Below, in pieces: positions 17,646 through 26,822 of a stretch of 64,000 nt of DNA. The stretch is from NCBI RefSeq assembly GCF_046630315.1, contig NZ_LQBD01000014.1:1-64000 (forward strand), given 5' to 3'. The notes beneath the pieces are model-generated. The model was not told the origin of the DNA. It worked only from the letters and a program-made list of their open reading frames with translations, and ran no database searches. The first letter of the stretch is position 1. Each line of letters begins with the position of its first letter. Source of the stretch: Brucella anthropi_A. Its GTDB lineage: Bacteria; Pseudomonadota; Alphaproteobacteria; Rhizobiales; Rhizobiaceae. The translations under genes were made by a program, and so were the position numbers.

Positions 17646-18434
17646 TCAATCCGGCAGGACACGGCTGAAGGTCAGGACATCCACGCTTTTCGCGCCGCCC
17701 CGCAACAAAGCCCGCGTCACCGCCTTGACCGTAGCGCCGGTGGTATAGACGTCGTCGATCAGCAGAACCCGCCGCCCGCGAACATGAATTTCATGATCCT
17801 GCGGCACGCGGAACGCGCCATCCACATTGCGCCTTCGCTCCTTGAGGCCAAGGCCGATCTGCTGTTCGGTCCGGCGCACGCGGTTCAGGCCTTGCGGCGC
17901 AAAAGGTTTTGCCTCCAGTTTCGCGAGCGCGCGGGCAAGTTCCGCCGACTGGTTGAACCGTCGCTGCCAGAAGCGCCAGCGATGTAGAGGCACCGGAACG
18001 ATAACCTCGCAATCATCGAGCAGTTCGCGGCCCGCCCGCTGCATCCAGCGCGCCATCCACGGCGCCAGATCGATCCGGTCATGAAACTTGAGCGAAACCG
18101 CCATGCGCTGCGCCGCGCCCCGATGCAGGACGGCCGACCGCAGACGCCGGAAAGGCGGGGGATCGGCAATCGCTTCCGCGCTCATGAAGTTTTCGCCGAA
18201 ATCGTGATTGAAGGGGATGCCCAGAACGGGACAATAGGGCTTTTCTATAAAGCGCAGCTCCGGCCAGCATTTCGGGCACAGCGTCCCCGGTTCGGATACA
18301 TGTGTCCGGCAGCCGATGCATGTCGGCGGAAACAGCATGTCCGCCGACGAGCGGACAGCCCGGCAGACGAGCCGGCGAAATCCCTCACCCGCGCCGCGCA
18401 AGAAGGTTTGATGCGTTCTGTCGTCATCCGCCAT
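17646..18434 (-). CDS. comF: ComF family protein (phosphoribosyltransferase-like)
   Basis: A 262-residue member of the ComF/GntX family. The N-terminus has a zinc-finger-like four-cysteine cluster (Cys 39, 42, 53, 56) followed by a type I phosphoribosyltransferase fold with the PRPP loop VLLIDDVYTTGAT near 225-237. In naturally competent bacteria ComF helps DNA uptake; in Rhizobiales its role is not established. It lies first in the comF-grxC-nitrilase-DUF1178 run and divergently from the methyltransferase gene. Confidence 0.9.
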   Translation of the reverse strand: MADDDRTHQTFLRGAGEGFRRLVCRAVRSSADMLFPPTCIGCRTHVSEPGTLCPKCWPELRFIEKPYCPVLGIPFNHDFGENFMSAEAIADPPPFRRLRSAVLHRGAAQRMAVSLKFHDRIDLAPWMARWMQRAGRELLDDCEVIVPVPLHRWRFWQRRFNQSAELARALAKLEAKPFAPQGLNRVRRTEQQIGLGLKERRRNVDGAFRVPQDHEIHVRGRRVLLIDDVYTTGATVKAVTRALLRGGAKSVDVLTFSRVLPD

Positions 18435-18511
18435 TGCATTCGCCCCCGTTCGAATGCATCTATCCCCGCAACGATTGTACTGAACCTTGCTCGAAAGAGA
18501 AGACGAATTCC

Positions 18512-19405
18512 ATGCCTGCGCCGACCGATGATAGCGCGATCTTCGATCGCGATCTCCTGCTCTCGTTTCGCCGCCGCGCCTTTGCGCGCGCCGAACCCGG
18601 CGCGGATTTCCTGCTGCGGCGCATTGGCGACGATCTTGCCGACCGCCTGGACGCCGTGGAACGGCGTTTTCCCGTTGCCGTCGATCTCGCTGGCCATACA
18701 GGCGCGGCGGCCGCGGCCATTGCGCAATCCGGCAAGGCAGAACTGATTATCCGCATTGAACGCGACAAGGATTTTCTGGGAGGTCCATTCCCGGCTGTTG
18801 TCGGCGATGAGGAAATGCTGCCGCTGAAACCCGGCGGCGCCGACCTCATCGTCTCGCTGATGGCGCTGCACGCGACCAACGACACGCCGGGCACAATGGT
18901 CCAGATCGCCCGTGCGCTGAAGCCGGACGGGCTATTTCTGGCGGCCTTGAGCGGCAGCGGAACGCTGGGCGAATTGCGCGAGAGCTTGCTCCAGGCCGAA
19001 ATCGAACTGACGGGCGGCGCCTCGCCGCGCATTTTTCCCTTCCCCGATGTGCGTGATGTGGGCGGCCTTCTGCAACGCGCAGGCTTCGCCCTGCCTGTTA
19101 CCGATGTCGACAACATCACCGTGCGCTACGATTCGCTGTTCAACCTGATGGCCGACCTGCGCGCCATGGGCATGCAGAACATATTGCGCGACCGGTCCCG
19201 CAAGCCGGTTTCGAAACGGCTTTTCCTGCGTGCTGCCGAAATTTATGCCGAGCGCTTCTCCGATCCGGACGGGCGCATCCGCGCCACTTTCTCCATCATC
19301 TGGCTGTCAGGCTGGGCACCGCATGAATCGCAGCAAAAGCCCCTGAAGCCCGGCTCCGCAAAGGCATCGCTGGCGCAAGCGCTCAAAAAGGCGGAAGAGG
19401 AATAA
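18512..19405 (+). CDS. Class I SAM-dependent methyltransferase, NDUFAF5-like
   Basis: A 297-residue protein of the BioC-like group that includes the mitochondrial complex I assembly factor NDUFAF5. Visible are the SAM loop VAVDLAGHTGAAAAAI, a LPLKPGGADLIVSLMALHATND block and an Arg/Gly-rich LKPDGLFLAALSGSGTLGELR segment. NDUFAF5 hydroxylates an arginine of NDUFS7; whether the bacterial form does so is unknown. The start at MPAPTDD was chosen since homologous sequence begins near FDRDLLLSFRRRA. It is divergent from comF. Confidence 0.82.
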   Translation: MPAPTDDSAIFDRDLLLSFRRRAFARAEPGADFLLRRIGDDLADRLDAVERRFPVAVDLAGHTGAAAAAIAQSGKAELIIRIERDKDFLGGPFPAVVGDEEMLPLKPGGADLIVSLMALHATNDTPGTMVQIARALKPDGLFLAALSGSGTLGELRESLLQAEIELTGGASPRIFPFPDVRDVGGLLQRAGFALPVTDVDNITVRYDSLFNLMADLRAMGMQNILRDRSRKPVSKRLFLRAAEIYAERFSDPDGRIRATFSIIWLSGWAPHESQQKPLKPGSAKASLAQALKKAEEE

Positions 19406-19422
19406 ACACAGCCAAAGAAGGT

Positions 19423-19574
19423 TAGAGCATTTTCGAGCCAAAAGTGCGAAGCGTCTACGCAGGGAAATCAGTTCACTGGACTGATTTCTTATCCTGCTTC
19501 GATGCGTCGGATAATGCGTGAAAACAAAAAGATAGAGCGGTTCCGACGATTCCATTTAAACCGGAACCGCTCTA
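19423..19574. repeat. Modular palindromic intergenic repeat, long form
   Basis: Starts TAGAGCATTTTCG and ends CCGGAACCGCTCTA. The head (AAAAGTGCGAAGCG), the joint (GGATAATGCGTGAAAACAAA) and the tail recur in other repeats of this window. A 23-base palindrome (about 19467-19489, arms AAATCAGT/ACTGATTT) is inserted between them. The tail is a 12-bp inverted repeat, AGAGCGGTTCCG/CGGAACCGCTCT (19534-19545 with 19562-19573). The repeat includes the stop codon of the gene on its right. Confidence 0.7.
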
Positions 19575-19946
19575 GCAATCGCCGTGGCGGCTGCCATTGG
19601 CCTCGATGATGCAAACGGAATTGGGGCTTGGCTGAAGCACGCTCTTGCGCACCGTATAGGTCTGGCCCGGAGCGTGCGGCTGGCTGCCGGCATCCCGCTT
19701 GATCGAACCCGTCATGGTCCGGTCGATCCCGTCCGGAAGCACCGACTGGGCTGCGATCTTGTTTGCCTGCTCGTTGAGAACCGGAACAATGATAAGCGCA
19801 AGAGCCACAGCCGCAGAGCCGAACAGCAACACAACGCGCAGGAAACCGCGACCGGCCCCATGACCGGCTCCAAGACCAACCTTTGCCTGTGGCGTCGCCG
19901 TATATTCGTTGTGATCGGCGCTAAAAAAATTGTTATCGAAACTCAT
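19572..19946 (-). CDS. Small single-pass membrane protein, function unknown
   Basis: I do not recognise this 124-residue protein. A polar N-terminus and a Gly-rich stretch (GLGAGHGAGRG) precede one membrane helix (about 36-57, VVLLFGSAAVALALIIVPVL). A periplasmic tail with two cysteines (VCIIEANGSRHGDC) follows, which could form a disulfide. The TAG stop lies inside the terminal repeat, and the ribosome site (TTGAAGC) is weak. It is probably real given the coherent topology. Confidence 0.6.
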   Translation of the reverse strand: MSFDNNFFSADHNEYTATPQAKVGLGAGHGAGRGFLRVVLLFGSAAVALALIIVPVLNEQANKIAAQSVLPDGIDRTMTGSIKRDAGSQPHAPGQTYTVRKSVLQPSPNSVCIIEANGSRHGDC

Positions 19947-20068
19947 GCTTCAAGACTCCGGGGCAGCTCGTGCATGAGAATGCCTCAACGGAGTGAATCA
20001 TAGATTAACCCGCCAGCGGAATCGTAAGAAATTGCCAACCTTTTTCCACAGTCCGGCAGATAATCGGC

Positions 20069-20485
20069 TTACAGCAGATCAAGCAGGAACGGGATCAGCG
20101 GTTCGTCGGCTGGCGGCATAGGATAGTCGCGCATATCCTTCGGGCGAACCCATTTGAGCGCCTGTCCCTCCAGCCCCCGCGCGATGCCTTCATAACGGCG
20201 GCAGACATAGAGCGGCATCAGCAGGTGGAAGTCGTCATAGGTGTGGCTTGCAAATGTCAACGGCGCAAGGCAGGCCGCTTTCGTGGTAATGCCGATTTCT
20301 TCCTGCAATTCGCGGATCAGCGTTTCTTCCGGCGTTTCGCCGGGTTCCACCTTGCCGCCGGGAAATTCCCAGAGACCGGCAAGCTGCTTGCCCTCCGGGC
20401 GCTGCGTCAGCAGAACCCGGCCATCCGAATCCACCAGCGCGCAGGCCGCGACCAGAAGAATGCGCCGTCCCTTCGCTTCAGTCAT
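20069..20485 (-). CDS. mutT: MutT-type 8-oxo-dGTP diphosphatase (Nudix)
   Basis: A 138-residue Nudix hydrolase that removes oxidised guanine nucleotides from the pool, preventing A:T to C:G mutations. The Nudix box is complete (GGKVEPGETPEETLIRELQEE, near 42-62), with the family lead LLTQRPEGKQLAGLWEFPGGK. Its ATG overlaps the TGA of the GNAT gene (ATGA), indicating coupled translation. Other Nudix substrates cannot be excluded. Confidence 0.93.
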   Translation of the reverse strand: MTEAKGRRILLVAACALVDSDGRVLLTQRPEGKQLAGLWEFPGGKVEPGETPEETLIRELQEEIGITTKAACLAPLTFASHTYDDFHLLMPLYVCRRYEGIARGLEGQALKWVRPKDMRDYPMPPADEPLIPFLLDLL

Positions 20486-21237
20486 TTCTCATTGCTCTCC
20501 CGATAGGCATAGCGATAGGCTTCCTGAAAGCCGAAGCTTTCGTAAAGCGTGAGCCCGGCGACATTGTCCGCCTCGATTTGCAGCCACGCCGTTTTTGCCC
20601 CAAGCTTTGCCGCCCATTTGAGCGCGGAGCCCACGATCGCATGGCCATGCCCCTTGCGCCTTGCCTCCGGCCGCGTGCCGACATCGAACAATCCGGCCAT
20701 CACGCCATCCTGGACGCAGAGAAGATTGGAGACGGCGCGTCCGCCTTCCTCCAGCACGAACATGCCCTTGTTCGGGCGGACGCTATTGAGAAGCTCGGAA
20801 AAGCCGGGCCGCATATCCTCGGGTCTTTCATGGATAGAAAGCGATGCATCCACAAAACGGCCAATGTCCTTCAGGGGAATCTGGTCGATGGCGCCAGACA
20901 GATCGAGTTCCCCCAGTTTGACCGTCATCACGATGGTCTCGTCCCGCCGCTTCCAGCCGAGCCCTTCAAGATAGTCCTCAAGCGCGCGCGGCGCGAGCGG
21001 GGAAAGCCTGAAGCAGGGAACGCGGCCATAGGCGCGAAAACGCTGTGCCGCAAGTTCCACACGCGCCGGAATATTTCGCGTATCGCCGGGGTCGAGCGGA
21101 TTGATCGAGTTGAGGCGCCGGGAAGGATGCGCCGCGGTCATGCGTATCGCCCATGTACCGTCATAATGAACCGATGTGGCGGGCCAAGCACGGAAGCCGA
21201 CGGCTTCAAGCTGGCGAACGATGGCAAGACTTGGCAC
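20482..21237 (-). CDS. GNAT family N-acetyltransferase
   Basis: A 251-residue protein with a C-terminal GNAT fold. The acetyl-CoA loop reads GTRPEARRKGHGHAIVGSALKWA (about 190-212), followed by the typical LQIEADNVAGLTLYESFGF. The N-terminal 100 residues are degenerate, as in two-domain GNATs. The substrate is unknown. A GTG start follows GAGGAG at good spacing. It is cotranscribed with mutT and probably argJ; the gap to argJ holds a structured element. Confidence 0.88.
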   Translation of the reverse strand: MPSLAIVRQLEAVGFRAWPATSVHYDGTWAIRMTAAHPSRRLNSINPLDPGDTRNIPARVELAAQRFRAYGRVPCFRLSPLAPRALEDYLEGLGWKRRDETIVMTVKLGELDLSGAIDQIPLKDIGRFVDASLSIHERPEDMRPGFSELLNSVRPNKGMFVLEEGGRAVSNLLCVQDGVMAGLFDVGTRPEARRKGHGHAIVGSALKWAAKLGAKTAWLQIEADNVAGLTLYESFGFQEAYRYAYRESNEK

Positions 21238-21284
21238 AATAAACTCCTCAAACGATGACGGATTGAGCGCTCAGGCTCGATGAG

Positions 21285-21404
21285 ATTCGGGAAGACAGCG
21301 TGCCGAAAATAGCGCTCTTTGAGAACCGGAGCGGAATGTACTTTTGGGTACATGAGCACCGGAAGCACAAAAGGGTGCTATTTGCAGGCCGCTGGAACCC
21401 GAAT
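21285..21404 (-). ncRNA. Structured intergenic element, copy 1 (argJ-GNAT gap)
   Basis: Nested pairing: ATTCGGG/CCCGAAT (21285-21291 with 21398-21404), CAGCG/CGCTG (21296-21300 with 21390-21394), a 14-pair helix that starts with AAATAGC/GCTATTT (21307 and 21383), then CCGG/CCGG (21326-21329 with 21359-21362) and TGTAC/GTACA closing a small loop. The core between the CCGG pairs is shared with a second copy between etfB and etfA. Orientation is not certain, because the core arms are self-complementary. It is on the transcript of a minus-strand operon. Confidence 0.6.
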
Positions 21405-21413
21405 ATCGCGAGC

Positions 21414-22655
21414 CTAGCTTCTGTAATCGCCGTTGATCGCTACATATTCCTTGGTGAGGTCGCAGGTCCAGACGGTTGCCTTGCCGCGCCCGATCCCCAG
21501 ATCGACGCGAATGCGAATATCCTCGCCCTGCATATAGGCGGAGGTGGCGTCTTCCGAATAGGCCGGGTCACGCTCGCCCTGATGGGCCACGCGAATATCG
21601 CCGAACCAGATGGCGAGCAGGTCGCGATCGGCAGGCTCGCCCGCCTTGCCGACAGCCATGACCACGCGGCCCCAATTGGCGTCTTCACCGGCAACAGCCG
21701 TCTTGACCAGCGGCGAATTGGCGATGGAAAGCGCGATCTTCTTGGCGGAAGCCGCAGACTTTGCGCCCGTTACTTCGACCTCCACCATCTTGCGTGCACC
21801 CTCGCCGTCACGCACGACCTGCAACGCCAGCGACTTCAGGAGGCGCCCCAGCGCCTTCTTGAATTCGCCAAGGCGCCTGTCGGCGGGATCGGTGATTTCC
21901 GGCGCGCCGCGCTCCGCCGCCGTGCCGGTGGCAAACAGCATCAGCGTATCCGACGTGGATGTATCGCTATCCACCGTCACGGCATTGAAGGTCGAGCCGA
22001 CGCCCTTGGACAGCAGGCTTTGCAACACGTCAGCCTTGATCGGCGCATCGGTGACGACGAAGGAAAGCATGGTCGCCATATCCGGCGCAATCATGCCTGC
22101 GCCCTTGGCGATGCCGTTGATCGTGACCGGCACCTGACCAAGCAGCACCGTTTCGGTGGCGACCTTCGGATAGGTATCCGTGGTCATGATCGCCCTGGCG
22201 GCTTCGGTCCAGAAATCCTCGACCGCATCCTTGTTCATGTCGCCGAGCAGATGCGCGAATTTGGCAGCATCGAGCGGTTCGCCGATCACGCCGGTCGAAG
22301 CGAGAAACACATCGGTCGTAGCGCAGCCGACGGCTTTGGCGGCGGCTTCCGCGGTTGCTTCCGTGGCCTGGCGGCCCTTGACGCCGGTAAAGGCATTGGC
22401 ATTGCCGGAATTGACGACGACCGCGCGCGCCTTGCCATGCACAAGGTTGCGGCGGCAGAAATCGACCGGCGCCGACGGGCAGAGCGAACGGGTGAAAACG
22501 CCTGCGGCTTCTGCCGGGCGGTCGAACACCATCAGCATCACATCCGTTCGTCCCTTGTACTTGATCCCGGCAGCAGCGGTGGCAATACGGACCCCATGGA
22601 CGACCGGCATTGTGGGGTAATGTTTTGGGGCGAGAGGAGAAACAGACGCGGACAT
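21414..22655 (-). CDS. argJ: Bifunctional ornithine acetyltransferase / N-acetylglutamate synthase
   Basis: A 413-residue enzyme of the cyclic arginine pathway that transfers acetyl from N-acetylornithine to glutamate and may also acetylate glutamate from acetyl-CoA. It self-cleaves before the nucleophilic Thr 195 of the ATML motif (APDMATMLSF), giving alpha and beta chains. The oxyanion segment STGVIGEPL is at 120-128. The start follows GAGGCACCT. argH lies elsewhere in the window, so arginine genes are scattered. Confidence 0.97.
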   Translation of the reverse strand: MSASVSPLAPKHYPTMPVVHGVRIATAAAGIKYKGRTDVMLMVFDRPAEAAGVFTRSLCPSAPVDFCRRNLVHGKARAVVVNSGNANAFTGVKGRQATEATAEAAAKAVGCATTDVFLASTGVIGEPLDAAKFAHLLGDMNKDAVEDFWTEAARAIMTTDTYPKVATETVLLGQVPVTINGIAKGAGMIAPDMATMLSFVVTDAPIKADVLQSLLSKGVGSTFNAVTVDSDTSTSDTLMLFATGTAAERGAPEITDPADRRLGEFKKALGRLLKSLALQVVRDGEGARKMVEVEVTGAKSAASAKKIALSIANSPLVKTAVAGEDANWGRVVMAVGKAGEPADRDLLAIWFGDIRVAHQGERDPAYSEDATSAYMQGEDIRIRVDLGIGRGKATVWTCDLTKEYVAINGDYRS

Positions 22656-22741
22656 AGGTGCCTCGAAGCATATTCGGTTTGGTTTTGCCGCATTGGAAAG
22701 GTTTGCGATCCAAAATCAAGCGGGAAACGCAAGATCGAAAC

Positions 22742-22768
22742 AAAAAACGCCCCGGCAAGCCGGGGCGT
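22742..22768 (-). terminator. Terminator after ppiC
   Basis: ACGCCCCGGC/GCCGGGGCGT stem with a two-base A/T loop (22747-22768), followed on the minus strand by TTTTTT (22747 to 22742). It separates ppiC from argJ, so argJ needs its own promoter in about 80 bases. Confidence 0.9.
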
Positions 22769-22786
22769 CGATAGTTGAAGCGATTT

Positions 22787-23767
22787 TTACTGCTGCGGAG
22801 CAGCGTCTTCCGGCCCGTCATCCGTGTCCGCGCCGTCCTGGGCAGCGGCGGCCTCCTTCATGGCTTTCTCGACAGCGGGGTCCTTGTAGTCGATCTTCAT
22901 GCCGTCGCGCAGCTTCTTGACGGTATCGACATAACGTTCGCGCATGATGATCGAACGGATCTGGTCCTTGACCTGATCGAATGCCGGCGGCTGCTTGGTG
23001 CGGCGATCCTCCAGCTGGATCACGTGGAAGCCGAACTGGGTCTTGACCGGCTCCTTGGTATATTCACCCGGTTTCAGCGCAAAGGCGGCCTTTTCAAATT
23101 CCGGCACCATCTGGCCTTCGCTGAAATAGCCGAGATCGCCGCCATTGGCAGCGGTGCCGTCGGTCGAGCTTTCCTTGGCAAGGTCCTCGAACTTGGCGCC
23201 GCCTTCAAGCTTCTTGATGATCGCGTCGGCTTCTTCCTTGGTCTTCACGAGGATGTGACGGGCGCGCACCTCGGTCTGCGGCGGCATGGCTGCGATTTCC
23301 TTGTCGTAGCGCGCACGCACATCCGCGTCGGTGATCTTGTCGACAACCGCATCCTTGAAATATTCGTTATGCAGCGCGCGTTCGCGCAGGAATTCCATGC
23401 GATCCTTGAATTCCTTGGACTGGTCGAGCTTTTCCTTTTCCGCTTCGCCGGCCATCGCCTTGATGTCGATGAGGGCCGCGAGCGCGGCCAGACGGCGCTG
23501 ATCGGTGGGAAGGCGCGAGAATTGCGGATCGAGATCGCCTGCGGCCTGATCGACTTCACCAACCGTGATGTCCTTGCCGTTGACGGTCGCCAGAACCTTG
23601 GACGGATCTTCCTTTTCCGCAGGGGTTGCAGCCGGTGCGGCAGCAGGTTTTCCGGCATCCTGCGCGAATGCGGCGCCTGAGTAGCCTGCCAGCGCCACCG
23701 AGGCCGCCAGAGACATGCCGACGACTGCGAGAGCCTTGCGATAAGGGGCTTTCAGAATGGCTTTCAT
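22787..23767 (-). CDS. Periplasmic parvulin-type peptidyl-prolyl cis-trans isomerase
   Basis: A 326-residue exported PPIase that helps fold periplasmic or outer-membrane proteins. The signal peptide ends AFA-Q at residues 33-36. A SurA-like N-terminal helical region (about 60-170) precedes one parvulin domain (about 175-265) with VRARHILVKTKEEAD, GGDLGYF and FGFHVIQLED. The C-terminus is Ala/Asp-rich. The long upstream extension of the frame was rejected, because the ATG after GGAGAGAATTC starts the signal peptide. It is divergent from secA, with which it shares the secretion theme. Confidence 0.93.
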   Translation of the reverse strand: MKAILKAPYRKALAVVGMSLAASVALAGYSGAAFAQDAGKPAAAPAATPAEKEDPSKVLATVNGKDITVGEVDQAAGDLDPQFSRLPTDQRRLAALAALIDIKAMAGEAEKEKLDQSKEFKDRMEFLRERALHNEYFKDAVVDKITDADVRARYDKEIAAMPPQTEVRARHILVKTKEEADAIIKKLEGGAKFEDLAKESSTDGTAANGGDLGYFSEGQMVPEFEKAAFALKPGEYTKEPVKTQFGFHVIQLEDRRTKQPPAFDQVKDQIRSIIMRERYVDTVKKLRDGMKIDYKDPAVEKAMKEAAAAQDGADTDDGPEDAAPQQ

Positions 23768-23879
23768 ATGGAATTCTCTCCTTCGTGACCGCTTACCGGC
23801 CCGATGAATGCGGCGGAATTTGGCCCGGATACCTCCAATATTGCGACAAAGGAAAGGTTTTCCAGCCTTTAGAGCAACG

Positions 23880-23908
23880 TTGACATCGCCCGAAGCCCCT
23901 CTTATCTG
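23880..23908 (+). promoter_or_regulatory. Candidate sigma-70 promoter of secA
   Basis: TTGACA (23880-23885), 17-base spacer, TATCTG (23903-23908), about 165 bases before the secA start. The 307-base gap between the divergent ppiC and secA genes shows no further gene. Confidence 0.5.
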
Positions 23909-24074
23909 TCCTTCGGCTTTACGTCCAGTAAGGGACGGGGGAATTGCGCCGGAAATGCGCCGCATCCGGCAGCTTTCGCAGCGCAGTTTTCTTGCAATTG
24001 TTTCAATACGCGTGAATAAAGCATTCGACATTGCCGGAAGCGCTTCCGGCTGAACGGACAGGAAAGGACCAGTG

Positions 24075-26795
24075 ATGGTCAGCTTTGGCGGCCTCGCCCG
24101 CAAGATATTCGGTTCATCCAACGACCGCCGCGTGAAAACCCTGCGCCAGCGGGCCAATCAAATTACTGCTATCGAGAAGAATTACGAAAATCTTACCGAT
24201 GAGCAACTGCAAGCCAAGACCGCCGAATTCCGCGCGGCGCTGGCTGACGGCAAAACGCTCGATTCCCTTCTGCCCGACGCTTTCGCCACGGCGCGTGAAG
24301 CCGCCAGGCGCGTGCTCGGCATGCGCCCGTTCGACGTGCAGCTGATCGGCGGCATGGTCCTGCACGAACGCGGCATCGCCGAAATGCGCACCGGTGAAGG
24401 CAAGACCCTGATGGCGACCCTGCCGGTCTACCTCAATGCGCTTGAGGGCAAGGGCGTGCATGTCGTGACCGTCAACGACTATCTCGCCACCCGCGACGCC
24501 GAAACCATGGGCAGGCTCTACAACTTCCTCGGGCTGACCGTCGGCGTCATCAAGCACGGCCTTGACGACGACGAACGCCGCGCGGCCTATGCCTGCGATA
24601 TCACCTATGGCACCAATAACGAGCTTGGCTTCGATTATCTGCGCGATAACATGAAGTATGAGCGCGCCCAGATGGTGCAGCGTCCGCACAATTACGCCAT
24701 CGTCGATGAAGTGGATTCGATCCTCATCGACGAAGCGCGCACGCCGCTCATCATTTCCGGTCCGCTGGAAGACCGTTCGGATTTCTACAACCTCATCGAC
24801 ACCTTCATTCCGCCGCTGGCGGAAGAAGACTATGAAGTCGACGAGAAGCAGAAGACCGCGATCTTCACCGAAGTCGGCACCGAAAAGGTCGAGAAACTTC
24901 TGGAAGCCGCCGGCCACCTCAAGGGTGAAAGCCTCTACGACATCGAGAATGTCGCGGTCGTTCATCACCTGAACAATGCGCTTCGCGCGCACAAGCTGTT
25001 CCAGCGCGACAAGGACTATATCGTCCGCAATGACGAGATCGTCATCATCGATGAATTTACCGGCCGCATGATGCCGGGCCGCCGCTATTCGGAAGGCCTG
25101 CACCAGGCGCTGGAAGCCAAGGAACATGTGACCATCCAGCCGGAAAACCAGACGCTGGCCTCGATCACCTTCCAGAACTATTTCCGCATGTACAACAAGC
25201 TGTCGGGCATGACCGGCACGGCTGCGACGGAAGCGGAGGAATTCGGCAATATTTACGGCCTCGAAGTGCTGGAAATTCCGACCAACCTGCCGGTGCAGCG
25301 CATCGACGAGGACGATGAGGTCTATCGCACCGTCGAGGAAAAATACCGCGCCATCGTGCGCGACATCCGCGCCTCGCACGAAAAGGGCCAACCGATCCTC
25401 GTCGGCACGACCTCGATCGAAAAGTCGGAACAGCTGGCCGAACGTCTTCGCAAGGAAGGCATCAAGGACTTCCAGGTCCTGAACGCCCGCTATCACGAGC
25501 AGGAAGCCTATATCATCGCGCAGGCCGGTGTGCCGGGAACCGTCACCATCGCCACCAACATGGCCGGTCGCGGCACCGACATCCAGCTTGGCGGCAATCT
25601 GGAAATGCGCGTCCGGCAGGAACTTGCCGATGTGCCGGAAGGCCCGGAGCGTGAAGCCAAAATCGCCGCGATCAAGGCCGACATTGCCCAGCTGAAGGAA
25701 AAGGCTCTGGCCGCGGGCGGGCTTTACGTGCTTGCCACCGAGCGTCACGAAAGCCGCCGCATCGACAACCAGCTGCGCGGCCGTTCCGGCCGTCAGGGCG
25801 ATCCTGGCCGCTCGAAATTCTTCCTGTCGCTGCAGGACGATCTGATGCGCATCTTCGGTTCCGACCGCATGGACAGCATGTTGCAGAAGCTCGGCCTCAA
25901 GGAAGACGAAGCCATCGTCCATCCCTGGATCAACAAGGCGCTTGAAAAGGCGCAGAAGAAGGTCGAAGCCCGCAACTTCGAAATCCGCAAGAACCTTCTG
26001 AAATACGACGACGTGATGAACGATCAGCGCAAGGTGATCTTCGAACAGCGTCTGGAAATGATGGATGAGGAAGACCTGACCGAAACCGTCGGCGAAATGC
26101 GCCACGAGGTCATCGAGGATATGGTCGCGCTCCGTATCCCCAAGGACGCTTACGCGGAAAAGTGGGATATTGCCGGCCTCAAGGAAGATATCATTTCCAA
26201 GCTCAATCTCGACCTGCCGGTCGAGGACTGGGCGAAGGAAGAAGGCATCGCGGAAGAAGAGTTCGAAAACCGCATCAAGGAAGCCGCCGACAAGGCTGCT
26301 GCCGAAAAGGCGGAACGCTTCGGCCCGCAGATCATGACCTATGTTGAGAAATCGGTCATCATGCAGTCGCTGGACAATCTCTGGCGCGAGCATCTGGTCA
26401 ATCTCGACCATCTGCGCTCCGTTGTCGGTTTCCGCGGTTATGCCCAGCGCGACCCGCTGAACGAATACAAGACCGAGGCTTTCGAACTGTTCCAGTCGAT
26501 GCTTGCCAACCTGCGCGAAGTGGTTATCTCGCAGCTGATGCGCGTCGAGATCGTGCGCGAAGCACCGCCTGAGCCGGAATTGCCGCCCATGACAGGCCGT
26601 CATATCGACAGCACGACGGGCGAAAACGATTTCGATGAAGCGGCCTGGGCCGAACATCAGCACGATGAGCGCAGCATACCCGCTGCCGAACGCGACCCCG
26701 CCGACCCGCGCACATGGGGCAAGGTCAGCCGCAACGAGGCGTGCCCATGCGGCTCCGGCAAGAAGTACAAGCACTGCCACGGCGCATTCGAGTGA
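24075..26795 (+). CDS. secA: Preprotein translocase ATPase SecA
   Basis: A 906-residue motor that drives unfolded preproteins through SecYEG. Nucleotide-binding domain 1 has Walker A MRTGEGKTL (about 102-110) and DEVDSILIDEARTPL; the preprotein cross-linking domain is inserted after it. NBD2, the helical scaffold and the C-terminal linker follow. The SEC-C zinc motif CPCGSGKKYKHCH (Cys 890, 892, 901, His 902) that binds SecB and lipid is complete. A GTG one codon upstream also opens the frame, but ATG at 24075 fits the AAGGACC site. A strong terminator follows. Confidence 0.98.
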   Translation: MVSFGGLARKIFGSSNDRRVKTLRQRANQITAIEKNYENLTDEQLQAKTAEFRAALADGKTLDSLLPDAFATAREAARRVLGMRPFDVQLIGGMVLHERGIAEMRTGEGKTLMATLPVYLNALEGKGVHVVTVNDYLATRDAETMGRLYNFLGLTVGVIKHGLDDDERRAAYACDITYGTNNELGFDYLRDNMKYERAQMVQRPHNYAIVDEVDSILIDEARTPLIISGPLEDRSDFYNLIDTFIPPLAEEDYEVDEKQKTAIFTEVGTEKVEKLLEAAGHLKGESLYDIENVAVVHHLNNALRAHKLFQRDKDYIVRNDEIVIIDEFTGRMMPGRRYSEGLHQALEAKEHVTIQPENQTLASITFQNYFRMYNKLSGMTGTAATEAEEFGNIYGLEVLEIPTNLPVQRIDEDDEVYRTVEEKYRAIVRDIRASHEKGQPILVGTTSIEKSEQLAERLRKEGIKDFQVLNARYHEQEAYIIAQAGVPGTVTIATNMAGRGTDIQLGGNLEMRVRQELADVPEGPEREAKIAAIKADIAQLKEKALAAGGLYVLATERHESRRIDNQLRGRSGRQGDPGRSKFFLSLQDDLMRIFGSDRMDSMLQKLGLKEDEAIVHPWINKALEKAQKKVEARNFEIRKNLLKYDDVMNDQRKVIFEQRLEMMDEEDLTETVGEMRHEVIEDMVALRIPKDAYAEKWDIAGLKEDIISKLNLDLPVEDWAKEEGIAEEEFENRIKEAADKAAAEKAERFGPQIMTYVEKSVIMQSLDNLWREHLVNLDHLRSVVGFRGYAQRDPLNEYKTEAFELFQSMLANLREVVISQLMRVEIVREAPPEPELPPMTGRHIDSTTGENDFDEAAWAEHQHDERSIPAAERDPADPRTWGKVSRNEACPCGSGKKYKHCHGAFE

Positions 26796-26822
26796 TGTGA
26801 GCCCGGCTCGATCATCATGGAC

